DNA of 64,000 nt from Palsa-1392 sp963819975 (GCA_963819975.1 CAWFYE010000004.1:1-64000); one strand, 5' to 3'; numbered from the stretch's first letter, positions 26,481-35,923 are shown. Numbers and translations: made by a program. Notes: a model not told the origin generated them from the sequence alone.

Positions 26481-27900
26481 CTGGCGCGCCCGCTGGGAGG
26501 CGTTTCGCAATCCGATCGATCCGGAAAAAGAGACCCTCCTACGTGCGCGCTGGGAATCTTTGCCTGACGAACTTCGCACGCCAAACCAACTCGCCGGACG
26601 CCATCTCACCCATTGCGGTTTCACGACCGGCGCAAGCTATTGCTCCTTCCGCTGCACGCACTGCTACCTCCCGGCGAACGCGAACGAGGTGCCGATCCCG
26701 ACGCTCGCGCAAATGAAAGAACAGATCGACGCCAACCGGCGTTTCCAAGGGCCGGGCGGCGGCTTGCAGATTACCGGCGGCGACGTGGCCGATGCTTACT
26801 GGCGCGCCGGGCGACAAGGCGAACTGATCGAGATCACGCGTTACGCGGTCGACGTCGGCCTCGTGCCGATGCTGATGACGCACGGGCAGACATTGCTCGA
26901 GCATTCGGAGTTCCTCGAAGCGCTGGTGAGCAAGGGCGGACTGCGGCAGGTCGCGGTTCATGTCGACATGACCCAGGCCGGAAGGCACGGGTTCCCGATC
27001 AATCGCCTGACGAGCGAAAGCGACCTGCATCCGGTCCGGGAATCATTTACAAAACTCGCCACACACATTCGCCAACGAACTGGCCTTCCTTTGGAACTGG
27101 CGCACAACTGCACCGTCACGGAGCGGAATATCGGCTCGGTCGCGGAGGTGGTACGCTGGTTCCTGGCCGATCCGGCGCGCTCGCGCATCTGGCGCATTCT
27201 CAGCTTTCAGCCGGAGGCGAATACCGGGCGAACGATCTTCTCGGAGCATCCCGTGACGCCCAAAATCGTCTGGGAACAGATTTGCGCCGGGATGGGATTG
27301 CAACTCGACGGAAGCGCCTATCTCGGCGGTCATCCCGACTGCAATCAAGGCGCGAGCCTGCTCGTCGAAGAACGGCACGGAGAATATTTTCCACTTCTGC
27401 CTAATGACGAAAAAACGAAAAACCTTTTCGCCGAAATCCTGGCCACGATCGGGGCGATCTCGACCATCACGACCGATTCCAACGGGGCGGGATCGCTCTT
27501 ACCCTATCGGGTTGCGGGGGCTTTCACGCGCCATCCCGCTCTCGCCGTCCGCACCCTGGCGCGAGCAGCCGTCTTGATCGCTTCCGGGCAAATCCCGGGC
27601 CGTTTTCTGGGCGCGCTCGTAACCGGTTGCGCGCACACCATCAACATCGGGTCACACAACTTCATGGACGCGAGCCAGGTGGCAAACGCGCCTAACGACC
27701 CGGTGACCCGCACCCGTCTCGAAGCCTGCGTCTTCAAGGGCGCGGTGAAAAATCGCGCAACCAACGAATGGGAGGCGGTCCCGATGTGCGCAATGAACCA
27801 GTCGCGCTGGAGCGAACTTTACGCGGAGCGACAGAGCGCTACTTCGCCTTCGTCAGGCTCGCCTGGTTCAGATCGAGATCTTTTTGCTCGATCACTCTGA
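26473..27900 (+). CDS. Radical SAM protein of unknown function
   Basis: A 475-residue enzyme with the radical SAM cluster motif CSFRCTHC (Cys57, 61, 64), followed by GGGLQITGGDV, the usual SAM-binding glycine motif. A C-terminal part with several cysteines (GGHPDCNQG, VTGCAHT, LEACVFKG, VPMCAMNQ) could hold a further iron-sulfur centre. The substrate is not evident. Its start is translationally coupled to the broken symporter. The last ~20 residues (SATSPSSGSPG...) overlap the end of the M16 gene on the other strand and look like non-conserved tail. Confidence 0.8.
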   Translation: MTNWRARWEAFRNPIDPEKETLLRARWESLPDELRTPNQLAGRHLTHCGFTTGASYCSFRCTHCYLPANANEVPIPTLAQMKEQIDANRRFQGPGGGLQITGGDVADAYWRAGRQGELIEITRYAVDVGLVPMLMTHGQTLLEHSEFLEALVSKGGLRQVAVHVDMTQAGRHGFPINRLTSESDLHPVRESFTKLATHIRQRTGLPLELAHNCTVTERNIGSVAEVVRWFLADPARSRIWRILSFQPEANTGRTIFSEHPVTPKIVWEQICAGMGLQLDGSAYLGGHPDCNQGASLLVEERHGEYFPLLPNDEKTKNLFAEILATIGAISTITTDSNGAGSLLPYRVAGAFTRHPALAVRTLARAAVLIASGQIPGRFLGALVTGCAHTINIGSHNFMDASQVANAPNDPVTRTRLEACVFKGAVKNRATNEWEAVPMCAMNQSRWSELYAERQSATSPSSGSPGSDRDLFARSL

Positions 27901-29293
27901 CGCCGGGAAAGCTTTTCTTGAGCGGCTCGAGGAAAGCGCCGGCCTTTCCGACAACGACGAGGCTGTTTGGCTGCGCCAGATACTTCTTCGCAAACGCGGT
28001 GACCGCTTCGCTCGTCACGGCATCGATCGAGGGAATGTATTTATCCAGAGTATCGAGCGGCAAATCGTAGGTTGCGAGATCGGAGACCTGGGAAACGAAA
28101 CCCCGGTTCGTTTCCAGATTGCGCGCATAACGACCCGTCAGCACTGCCTGACGCGACTTCAATTCCTCGCCTTTCACCGGCTCGCTTACGAGGCGCTTCA
28201 ATTCGGAATCCATCAGCCCTGCTACTTCGGCGGCCGATTCGTTTTTCGTCTGGGCGGAGGCGGCAAAAGGTCCCTCTTCCCGTCGCGGATCGATCGAACT
28301 GCCGGCCCCATAACTCAGGCCGCGCTTGATCCGGATCTCGCGATTAAGGCGAGAGACAAAGCCATTTCCGAGCGCCGCGTTGGCGACGAGCGCGGAATAA
28401 TAATCCGGCGAAGAGCGCGCGATCGCGGGCCGCGCCACGGTGACCGCGGCCTGCCCTGCGTCCGGCATGTCGATCACAACACTGCCCGGTTTCCAATCCG
28501 CCGCGCCGGAGCGCACCTTTTCGTCAGGGGCGGCTTCGCTGTTTTTCCAATCGCCAAAAAATTTCTCGGCCAGTGCTTTGCCTTGCTCGAGCGTGACATC
28601 ACCCGCCAGGACGAAAGCAGCATTGCGCGGCTGATAATATTTTTTGTAAAGCGCCGCGATCTGATCGCGGCCGATCGCCTGCACGGTTTCGAGGGTTCCG
28701 CCAGCAGCGTGGCCGTAGGCGCCCGAACCGTAAACCGCTCGCGTAGTCACAAAACGCGCGAGCGAACCCGGCTGTTGCAAGGCGACCCGCAAGCCGTCGA
28801 GCCGCTGGCTTTTCAAGCGATCGATTTCCTCCTGTTTGAACGCGGGCTGCCGCACGGTGTCGGCCAAAATCTTCAGCGCCTCCTCCGCTTTGTCGGACAT
28901 GACGACGACGCTTGCGCCGGAGGCATCCCATCCCGCGCCGGAATCGATCGAGCCGCCCAACGACTCGATCGCGCTTGCGATCTCCGGAGCCGACATCGTC
29001 TCGGTGCCCTTGGTTAACAAATCACCGGTGAGGCTGGCGGTGCCGGCGAAACCTGCGGGATCGACCTCGGCTCCGTTGCGGACCAGGACCTGGGCAGCGA
29101 GGAGGGGCAGTCCCGGACGTTCGGCGACGATGACGCGGAGACCGTTTTCGAGCCGGGTTTCCTTCGGCGTGACAAACTTCACTTCATGTCGCTCCGAAGG
29201 TGCGGGCGGTACATCCACCCCACCGATCGCCCAAGCCGATGAAGCGCTCGCAAACAAAGCGAGCACCGGGACGAGATTAAGTAAGCGCTTCAT
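27839..29293 (-). CDS. M16 peptidase-family protein, non-catalytic partner
   Basis: 484 residues, exported (signal near SSAWA), with the M16 fold: ENGLRVIVAERPGLPL, a C-terminal domain with RIKRGLSYGAGSSIDPRREEG. The zinc motif HxxEH is missing; the corresponding region reads ASLTGDLLTKGTE. It is therefore the inactive partner expected in two-chain M16 peptidases. It is preceded by an active paralogue with an ATGA-type overlap at 29293, which supports a heterodimer in the periplasm. Confidence 0.88.
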   Translation of the reverse strand: MKRLLNLVPVLALFASASSAWAIGGVDVPPAPSERHEVKFVTPKETRLENGLRVIVAERPGLPLLAAQVLVRNGAEVDPAGFAGTASLTGDLLTKGTETMSAPEIASAIESLGGSIDSGAGWDASGASVVVMSDKAEEALKILADTVRQPAFKQEEIDRLKSQRLDGLRVALQQPGSLARFVTTRAVYGSGAYGHAAGGTLETVQAIGRDQIAALYKKYYQPRNAAFVLAGDVTLEQGKALAEKFFGDWKNSEAAPDEKVRSGAADWKPGSVVIDMPDAGQAAVTVARPAIARSSPDYYSALVANAALGNGFVSRLNREIRIKRGLSYGAGSSIDPRREEGPFAASAQTKNESAAEVAGLMDSELKRLVSEPVKGEELKSRQAVLTGRYARNLETNRGFVSQVSDLATYDLPLDTLDKYIPSIDAVTSEAVTAFAKKYLAQPNSLVVVGKAGAFLEPLKKSFPGVRVIEQKDLDLNQASLTKAK

Positions 29294-30717
29294 CAGGATT
29301 TCTTCGCCTCCTTTGAGGGAGCTGTGGGCTTCATCGCTTCCGGCAGATACTCGATCACGACTTTCTTCTTATTCGTTAGGTAACGATTCATCGCCTCCTT
29401 CACCTCGTCGGCCGTGACGGCCTGGAGCTTGGCGAGGTCGGTATTGACGCGATCCGGGTCGCCATAGACGACAGCGGCCTCGCCGAGCGCGCTCGCTTTG
29501 CCGTTATTCGTCTCGCGCTCCATTAGTTTCCCGGTCAGGAAGCGATTTTTCGCCTTCGCCAATTCCTCCGCGGTTACACCTTCCTGCAAAAATTTATCGA
29601 GCTGCGCGCTCAAAGCCTTCTCCGCCTCGGCCGGCGTCTTGCCGCTCGCCAGGATCATTCGAGCGGTCAGCAGCCCGAGGTCCTGATTCAGGTCGGCACT
29701 GAAGGAAGCCTGTTGCGCGATCTGCTGCTCGTAAACGAGGGACTGGTAAAGCCGCGACGAATCGCCGCCCGACAGAATTTCATCCGCCAACGCCAGCGCC
29801 GGAGCATCCTTGTCTCGTAACGAGGGCGCGAGATACGTGACCGCGATCGCGGGGAGCGGGACTTTCGGACTGTATTTGACGATCGTTTTGTCTTCTTTGC
29901 GGGGAGGCTCCTTCGCTGTCACGCGCGGGATTTTCTCGGACGGTTTCTTAATCGCACCGAAATATTTCGCCACCCAGTCATGCAATTCGTTAGGCTGAAA
30001 ATCGCCGACTACAATCAGAGTCGCATTGTCGGGCCGGTAAAAGGTGGAGTGAAAGGCGCGCACTTCCGGCAGCTTGGACGCGTCCAGCTCCTCGATGCTG
30101 CCAATCCCCGGTCGTTTGTAGGGATGAACGGCGTAGGAATTCTTGATCGAATCGAGAAAAAACTCGCCATAGGGATTCGCCAGGATGCGCTGTCGATATT
30201 CCTCTTTCACGACGTCGCGCTCGGATTTGAAATTGGCCTCGTTCAAGGCCAGGGCCGACATCCGTTCCGCCTCCGCCCAGAGAATCGGGTTGAGATAATT
30301 GGAGGGCACGACTTCGTGGTAAACAGTCACGTCCGCCGCGGTGTAGGCATTGTTTTCGCCGCCAATGTTCTCGGTTAGATTCTCGAACGTATCCGGGGTG
30401 AGATGATCGTTGCCTTTGAACATCATGTGCTCGAAGAGGTGGGCGAACCCGCTCCGTTTATCGGGATCGTCCTTTGAACCGACGTGATACCAGACCTGGA
30501 CCGCGACCGTTGGGCTGGAATGATCCTCCACGGAATAAACTTCCAGTCCGTTAGGCAAGGTTTCGTGTTGGAACTGCAAAGGAGGAACCGAAACCGCCGG
30601 CTTGGCGGGTTCCGATTCAGCCGCGCCCAGAACGGAAAGAGATAGAAAAAAAGCAGCCGCCAGGAGAGAGAGAAATTTCACGGAAGGTTCGACACTGTAA
30701 GGCACGATCTGTTGCAA
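29293..30717 (-). CDS. M16 zinc peptidase, catalytic subunit
   Basis: 474 residues with the inverted zinc motif HLFEH (His93, Glu96, His97), followed by GGENNAYTAADVTVYHEV and WAEAERM, which supplies the third ligand region. It has a signal peptide (FLSLLAAAFFLSLSVLGAA); a GTG 12 codons in may be the true start because it sits right before that hydrophobic segment. It should degrade peptides in the periplasm together with the non-catalytic paralogue encoded just downstream. Confidence 0.9.
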   Translation of the reverse strand: MQQIVPYSVEPSVKFLSLLAAAFFLSLSVLGAAESEPAKPAVSVPPLQFQHETLPNGLEVYSVEDHSSPTVAVQVWYHVGSKDDPDKRSGFAHLFEHMMFKGNDHLTPDTFENLTENIGGENNAYTAADVTVYHEVVPSNYLNPILWAEAERMSALALNEANFKSERDVVKEEYRQRILANPYGEFFLDSIKNSYAVHPYKRPGIGSIEELDASKLPEVRAFHSTFYRPDNATLIVVGDFQPNELHDWVAKYFGAIKKPSEKIPRVTAKEPPRKEDKTIVKYSPKVPLPAIAVTYLAPSLRDKDAPALALADEILSGGDSSRLYQSLVYEQQIAQQASFSADLNQDLGLLTARMILASGKTPAEAEKALSAQLDKFLQEGVTAEELAKAKNRFLTGKLMERETNNGKASALGEAAVVYGDPDRVNTDLAKLQAVTADEVKEAMNRYLTNKKKVVIEYLPEAMKPTAPSKEAKKS

Positions 30718-30754
30718 AGGACCTCAAGATTCACTCGTGCAGGCGAGGTCGGCG

Positions 30755-30828
30755 TGGGCCTGAAAGGATTCGAACCTTTGACCCTGCGCTTATCAAGCGC
30801 ATGCTCTAACCAACTGAGCTACAGGCCC
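30755..30828 (-). tRNA. tRNA-Ile (GAU)
   Basis: The minus strand folds as a cloverleaf: acceptor GGGCCTG pairing with CAGGCCC, D-arm GCTCAGTTGGTTAGAGC, anticodon loop TTGATAA (anticodon GAU), and T-arm with GGTTCGAATCC. The terminal CCA is not encoded. It is a single tRNA, not flanked by rRNA genes as tRNA-Ile(GAU) often is. Confidence 0.95.
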
Positions 30829-30959
30829 GGTGCGCCGGAGGAACGCAACAGTGGCGGGTGATTCCGTATTGGTCAAGGCTGAGGCGAATTTTGCGGGCCG
30901 AAGACCGGTTCGAGGGCGGAACCGATCAAGTGGGCGGCCGGGTCGAGCGCTTTTAAACT

Positions 30960-31412
30960 TCATCGGGGGCGGGAATGGCGTTGCCATGCGAGGTGCGCAG
31001 ACCGGCAGACAAGAATGCCAACGATCGCGCCGAGGCCATCGATACAGACGTCACCTAACGACGCGGTGCGAGTATTGACGAACGATTGATGCCACTCGTC
31101 GGTCGCGGCAAAGAGGAGCGCGGGGAAAAAAGCGAACGCGGCGCGCCGCCAGAAGGCGCCGACTGAACTGCGCAGAGCGCGAAAAAGCAGGCCGGTCAGG
31201 ATGGCGTATTCGGTCACGTGCGCGGCTTTGCGGACAAAGAGGTGGGCCTGCGCGACCGCCTCCGGCGAGATCGCGGGATTCAGCCAGCGCAAAAACGGCG
31301 TTAAGAAACGCGAGGTGTGCTCGGCCGACATCAAATCGGTGGAACCGAAGAACATTAGCGTTATCCAGAGAACGACCGGGAGCCAGGACCTGGTGATTTC
31401 GCCGATTTTCAA
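30960..31412 (-). CDS. VanZ-like membrane protein
   Basis: A 150-residue membrane protein with about four helices and the VanZ-family pattern KAAHVTEYAILTGLLFRAL, ATDEWHQSFV and ASLGDVCIDGLGAIVG. VanZ relatives are linked to low-level teicoplanin resistance, but most chromosomal members have no known role. It lies beside the tRNA and is divergent from manA. Confidence 0.85.
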   Translation of the reverse strand: MKIGEITRSWLPVVLWITLMFFGSTDLMSAEHTSRFLTPFLRWLNPAISPEAVAQAHLFVRKAAHVTEYAILTGLLFRALRSSVGAFWRRAAFAFFPALLFAATDEWHQSFVNTRTASLGDVCIDGLGAIVGILVCRSAHLAWQRHSRPR

Positions 31413-31478
31413 GCCGGGAGCTTAAACCGCGAAGGTTGTCTGACAAACCGGCGCTCCCGGGTTAACCTCGGCCGAAAA

Positions 31479-32423
31479 ATGACGCGCCCGCCGATCACGC
31501 CACTCGTTTTTGAACCCCTTTTCATGGAACGCGTCTGGGGCGGCCGGCGGCTGGAAACCCTTTACGGGAAAAAACTTCCGCCCGGCAAGTCGATCGGCGA
31601 ATCGTGGGAAATCGTCGATCGCCCTGAAGCACAGAGCGTCGTTAGGGAAGGAGCCTGGCAAGGCAGGACTTTGCACGAACTCTGGACCGAGGCGCGGAGG
31701 GAAATTTTCGGCGCGGCCGTCGCAGATAGCCCGCGCTTTCCTATTCTGGCCAAGCTGCTCGATGCCCGGGAAAAGCTTTCCCTCCAGGTCCATCCGCCTC
31801 CTGGCATCGCGGCATCGTTAGGCGGGGAAAGCAAAAACGAGTTTTGGTATTTCGCCGCGGCCGACCCCGACGCGGAGATTTTTGCGGGTCTTCGGCCGGG
31901 AATGGATCAAGAGCAGTTTGAGCGTGCGGTGAAGAACGGGAGTGTGGCGGACTTGGTAGCAAGGTTTTCGGTAGCCACAGGCGATAGCTTTTACCTTCCG
32001 AGTGGCCGTTTGCATGCCATCGGCGGAGGCAATCTGATCGTGGAAATCCAGCAAAACAGCGATACGACCTATCGCGTTTTCGATTGGAATCGGCAGGACA
32101 AAAACAGTGACAAGCGTACGCTCCACGTGTCCGAGTCGATGCGATCGATTCGGTTCGATGACTGCGCCCCGGCCTTGCAGCAATTGGATGGCGAGGAGCT
32201 TTTGCGATCGCCGGATTTCGTGGTCGAGAAATGGGAGCTGACGCAAAAACGCAGCGTGATCGAGCGCGACGCTTTCGCCATCGTGGTTGGCCTGAGCGGG
32301 GTTTGCGCGTGTGAGGGAGTTTTGATCCGGCCGGGAGACTTTGTTCTCGTGCCCGCGTGTCTGGATGAAGCCCAGCTTGAGCCTCGCGCTTCCGGGACGA
32401 GCCTGTTGCGAGTCACGCTCTAG
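31479..32423 (+). CDS. manA: Mannose-6-phosphate isomerase, class I
   Basis: A 314-residue zinc enzyme interconverting mannose 6-phosphate and fructose 6-phosphate. The cupin zinc ligands are visible: Gln and His in LSLQVHPP, Glu in KNEFWYF and His in SGRLHAIGGG, with ESWEIVDR near the N-terminus as in the shorter Bacillus-type enzymes. It is transcribed alone. Confidence 0.92.
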   Translation: MTRPPITPLVFEPLFMERVWGGRRLETLYGKKLPPGKSIGESWEIVDRPEAQSVVREGAWQGRTLHELWTEARREIFGAAVADSPRFPILAKLLDAREKLSLQVHPPPGIAASLGGESKNEFWYFAAADPDAEIFAGLRPGMDQEQFERAVKNGSVADLVARFSVATGDSFYLPSGRLHAIGGGNLIVEIQQNSDTTYRVFDWNRQDKNSDKRTLHVSESMRSIRFDDCAPALQQLDGEELLRSPDFVVEKWELTQKRSVIERDAFAIVVGLSGVCACEGVLIRPGDFVLVPACLDEAQLEPRASGTSLLRVTL

Positions 32424-32428
32424 CCGCT

Positions 32429-32887
32429 TTAGACGTGCAACCCGGGCAGACCCCGGATCGGTTGCGGGCCAAGTGGCTGCACACCGTCAATCTTCCAGCC
32501 GCCCCCTTCCGCGGTGAAGCTGTAAAGATAGGCGCGGATCGCCCCGTCGGGCCCGCGCAGGTAGACCTGAACCAGAGCCGTCCCGCCGGAAACCTCGACG
32601 GCGCCAAACTCGATCCCCTGCGCCTCGGTCATGGAGTAAAAATCACGGCGAATCATGAGCTCAAATTGTTCGCGCGAAAACCGCTGCTGCACTCCGGAGG
32701 CGGCCTGCCGATAGGCGCTCTCGAAATCGTCGGAACGAAGGGCGGCGAGCTGCCGGTTGACGATCGAATACAACTCCCGGGCGGCAGGAGCGGGCGTCTC
32801 CCGGAGATGGAGGTGAGTGAAGACGATCGCCACTCCGCAGAGGGCGAAGAAAAATAGAAGGAACGAAATCTTTAGCCAGCGGCTCAT
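32429..32887 (-). CDS. DUF4864 protein, membrane-anchored
   Basis: 152 residues with one N-terminal membrane helix (ISFLLFFFALCGVAIVF) and a soluble domain matching DUF4864: IVNRQLAALRSDDFESAYRQAA, RFSREQFELMIRRDFY. The function is unknown. It starts 2 bp after the DUF971 stop and probably shares its transcript. Confidence 0.75.
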   Translation of the reverse strand: MSRWLKISFLLFFFALCGVAIVFTHLHLRETPAPAARELYSIVNRQLAALRSDDFESAYRQAASGVQQRFSREQFELMIRRDFYSMTEAQGIEFGAVEVSGGTALVQVYLRGPDGAIRAYLYSFTAEGGGWKIDGVQPLGPQPIRGLPGLHV

Positions 32888-32889
32888 CG

Positions 32890-33198
32890 TTAGGCGCGCG
32901 CCGGATCGATCCGGCGCAGGTATTGGAAGGAGTAGATCCCGCTATTGTGGCCGTCGCCCCAGGTGGGTTGAAGGGCGTAACCACCGACCAGTTGCCACCC
33001 CTTTAGTTCAAAACTCTGGTCGGAATAAGTGACCTCTGGCCTAACGACATCGCCCATCACGTCCGGCTCGCCCCCGCAGGCTGCGCAGGGGCAGGCGGTC
33101 CGCAGGAAACGGACCGGGAGAAAAGTCTCGCTCCCGTCGTTCCACTCGATCGCGAGTTCGTTCCCGATCTGCTCGATATTTTTCGGCTCGAGGCGCAT
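32890..33198 (-). CDS. DUF971 domain protein
   Basis: A 102-residue protein matching DUF971, the N-terminal domain also found in gamma-butyrobetaine hydroxylases. It has IEWNDGSETFLPVRFLRTACPCAACGGE with a cysteine cluster that may bind iron or zinc, and the end YALQPTWGDGHNSGIYSFQYLRRI. Free-standing bacterial members are sometimes linked to iron-sulfur proteins; nothing nearby confirms that. It is divergent from leuS. Confidence 0.85.
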   Translation of the reverse strand: MRLEPKNIEQIGNELAIEWNDGSETFLPVRFLRTACPCAACGGEPDVMGDVVRPEVTYSDQSFELKGWQLVGGYALQPTWGDGHNSGIYSFQYLRRIDPARA

Positions 33199-33280
33199 GA
33201 ATCAAGCCTAGCCACGAATCCTTCCTGAGAGCAACCTTTCCCGTACTCTCGGTTTCGCTATGTTGCTCGCTTCTTAGAGC

Positions 33281-35908
33281 ATGAGCGAGCGCCGTAAACC
33301 CTATCCCTTCGACATCCTCGAGCCAAAATGGCAGGCCCGCTGGGAAGAAAGCCGGCCATTCCACGCTCCCAACCCGGGCGAACCGGGCTTCGATCCGGCC
33401 CGGCCGAAATTCTACGTACTGGACATGTTCCCCTACCCCAGCGGGAGCGGGCTGCACGTCGGGCATCCGGAGGGTTACACCGCGACCGATATCGTGGCTC
33501 GCTACAAACGCCTGCGCGGTTTCAACGTCCTTCACCCAATGGGCTGGGATGCGTTCGGTTTGCCGGCCGAGCAATACGCCATCCGCACCGGACAACATCC
33601 CGAGATCACGACGCGGCAGAACATCGCCCATTTTAAGAAGCAGTTGAAACGGATTGGGTTTTCCTACGATTGGGAGCGCGAGATCAGCACGGCCGAGCCG
33701 GATTTTTACCGTTGGACGCAATGGATTTTCCTCCAGATTTACCACTCCTGGTTTAATCCGGAGACGCGGCGCGCCGAACCAATTGCGACTTACAAAGGCG
33801 ACAACCCTGACAGCGTGCGGCTGGCATACGTAGCGGAGGTGCCGGTCAACTGGTGTCCTGAGCTCGGGACCGTGCTCGCGAACGAGGAAGTGATCGACGG
33901 GAAGAGCGAGGTGGGTGGTTTCCCCGTCGTTAGGCGACCGATGCGGCAATGGATGTTGCGCATCACAGCTTTCGCCGAGCGGCTGATCGATGAACTTGAA
34001 CCGCTCGAGTGGCCGGAAGGCATCAAGCTTTTGCAGCGCAATTGGATTGGGAAAAGTGAAGGCGCAGAGGTGCAGTTTCCGGTCGCGGAAAGGAACGAGG
34101 TCATCACCGTCTTCACGACTCGTCCCGATACGCTTTACGGCGCCACCTACATGGTCCTGGCGCCCGAGAACCCGCTCGTCGACCACCTCACGACTAACGA
34201 ACAGCAGGCTGCCGTCAGAGATTACAAAGCAGCCGTCTCGGCCAAGAGCGACCTGGAGCGGACGGATCTCGCAAAAGACAAAAGCGGGGTCTTTATCGGC
34301 GCCCACGCGATCAATCCGGCGAGCGGCGAGCGTATCCCGATCTGGATCGCCGACTACGTGCTGATGGGTTACGGCACCGGGGCGATCATGGCCGTACCGG
34401 CGCACGACGAGCGCGATCTGGAATTCGCCCGAAAGTTTGGTCTCCCCATTCTCGACGTGGTTCAGCCTCCGGGTGGGGAAAAGCCGACCGGCTTTACCGG
34501 CGACGGCGTCGCGATCAATTCCCCGCTCATCGATGGGTTGGCGACCGCCGAAGCCAAGGCCCGCATCATCGGCTGGCTCGAGGAGGAGGGCCGCGGGCGG
34601 CGCACGACTAATTACAAGCTGCGCGACTGGCTTTTCTCTCGGCAGCGTTATTGGGGCGAGCCGTTCCCGATTGTTTGGGAGGAGGGGAAACACCGGGCCA
34701 TCGACGAAGGCGAGCTGCCCTTGGTTCCACCACCGCTGGATGATTTTAAGCCAACCGGCACCGGCGAGCCTCCCCTCGCCCGGGCGAGGGACTGGGTCCG
34801 CTACTCCGAGGTGGCCACCCGCGAACTCAATACCATGCCGCAATGGGCCGGTTCTTGTTGGTATTACCTGCGCTTTTGCGACCCGGGGAACAGCCAACGC
34901 TTTGTCGGGGAACAAGCGGAACGCTATTGGATGGGTGTAGGGGCGGGCGAGTCGCCCGTAGGCCCTGGCGCCCCGCCCGCGAATTCGCCCCATGCGGCCG
35001 ACACGGCCGCCCCTGCACGCTCTTCGGGTGGGGTGGACCTCTACGTCGGAGGCACCGAGCACGCCGTCCTGCACCTCCTTTACGCCCGGTTTTGGCACAA
35101 GGTGCTCTTCGACCTCGGTCACCTCACAACGAACGAACCGTTTCAGCGCCTCGTAAACCAGGGGATCATCCTGGGCGAGGACGGCCGCAAGATGTCGAAG
35201 CGCTGGGGCAACGTCATCGATCCGCTCGATGTCATCGCCGAGTACGGCGCCGATGCCTTTCGCTGTTACGAGATGTTCATGGGCCCTCTGGAGCAAATGA
35301 AACCATGGAGCATGACCGGAGTGGAAGGTGTCTCGCGCTTTCTCGCGCGCGTCTGGCGGTTGGCGATGGAGGAAAACCAGGCGGGCGAATGGATGCTCTC
35401 GGGCGCAGTGCAGGAGGTAGAGCCCACTCGCGCGCAACTGAAAGTGATCCACGCCACGATCAAGAAAGTTGGCGAAGACATCGAGGCGTTGTCATTTAAC
35501 ACCGCAATCGCCCAGATGATGATTTTCGTAAACGCCTTTACCACCGTCGAGGCGGTGCCGCTGGCGGCGTTGCGGACTCTGCTCGTGCTGCTCAATCCGT
35601 TTGCCCCGCATCTGACTTCGGAGCTTTGGGAGACGTTAGGCAGCCGCTTCCCGATCTCGCCTAACGAGGTCACCAGACAGCCGTGGCCGGAGTACCGAGC
35701 GGAGTTTCTCGTCGAAGACGAGGTGGAAATCGTCATCCAGGTGAACGGCAAGGTGCGCGATCGTGTGACGGTCCCGATCATCGCGACCGGTGCCGACCTG
35801 GAGGAAATCGCTCGAGCCAATCCGCGGGTGCAGGAATTCACCGCCAGCCTCACCATTCGCAAAGTGGTAGTGATCCCCAAGAAGCTGGTCAACGTTGTCG
35901 CGAACTAG
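33281..35908 (+). CDS. leuS: Leucyl-tRNA synthetase with an in-frame palindromic insert
   Basis: A class I synthetase of 875 residues. The HIGH motif is HVGH (59-62) in SGSGLHVGHPEGYTATD, the CP1 editing domain includes TRPDTLYGATYMV, and the KMSKS loop is KMSKRWGNVIDP near residue 637. Residues 552-580 (start GVGAGESPVGP, end PARSSGG) are not part of the normal enzyme: family members run from YWM directly to VDLYVGGTEHA. This stretch is an 84-bp palindromic repeat (34935-35018) inserted in frame. It lies on the surface side before a conserved strand, so the enzyme, which should be essential, presumably tolerates it. Confidence 0.96.
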   Translation: MSERRKPYPFDILEPKWQARWEESRPFHAPNPGEPGFDPARPKFYVLDMFPYPSGSGLHVGHPEGYTATDIVARYKRLRGFNVLHPMGWDAFGLPAEQYAIRTGQHPEITTRQNIAHFKKQLKRIGFSYDWEREISTAEPDFYRWTQWIFLQIYHSWFNPETRRAEPIATYKGDNPDSVRLAYVAEVPVNWCPELGTVLANEEVIDGKSEVGGFPVVRRPMRQWMLRITAFAERLIDELEPLEWPEGIKLLQRNWIGKSEGAEVQFPVAERNEVITVFTTRPDTLYGATYMVLAPENPLVDHLTTNEQQAAVRDYKAAVSAKSDLERTDLAKDKSGVFIGAHAINPASGERIPIWIADYVLMGYGTGAIMAVPAHDERDLEFARKFGLPILDVVQPPGGEKPTGFTGDGVAINSPLIDGLATAEAKARIIGWLEEEGRGRRTTNYKLRDWLFSRQRYWGEPFPIVWEEGKHRAIDEGELPLVPPPLDDFKPTGTGEPPLARARDWVRYSEVATRELNTMPQWAGSCWYYLRFCDPGNSQRFVGEQAERYWMGVGAGESPVGPGAPPANSPHAADTAAPARSSGGVDLYVGGTEHAVLHLLYARFWHKVLFDLGHLTTNEPFQRLVNQGIILGEDGRKMSKRWGNVIDPLDVIAEYGADAFRCYEMFMGPLEQMKPWSMTGVEGVSRFLARVWRLAMEENQAGEWMLSGAVQEVEPTRAQLKVIHATIKKVGEDIEALSFNTAIAQMMIFVNAFTTVEAVPLAALRTLLVLLNPFAPHLTSELWETLGSRFPISPNEVTRQPWPEYRAEFLVEDEVEIVIQVNGKVRDRVTVPIIATGADLEEIARANPRVQEFTASLTIRKVVVIPKKLVNVVAN
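34935..35018. repeat. 84-bp palindromic repeat inserted in frame in leuS
   Basis: The ends GTGTAGGGGCGGGCGAGTCG and its imperfect complement at 34999-35018 match in 17 of 20 positions, and both match the termini of the intergenic elements at 23666 and 48664. The length is a multiple of three and no stop occurs in the leuS frame, so it adds 28 residues. This is the behaviour described for Rickettsia palindromic elements. Confidence 0.75.
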
Positions 35909-35913
35909 TACAT

Positions 35914-35919
35914 CGGAGG
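35914..35919 (+). promoter_or_regulatory. Strong ribosome binding site for mscL
   Basis: GGAGGA lies at the ideal distance before ATG 35924, in the short gap after leuS. It is stronger than most start regions in this window. Confidence 0.6.
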
Positions 35920-35923
35920 AATT

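Noticed and set aside
33041..35452. 803-residue open frame on the minus strand
   Set aside because: It lies antisense to leuS, has no recognisable domain and the composition expected from the opposite strand of a GC-rich gene.
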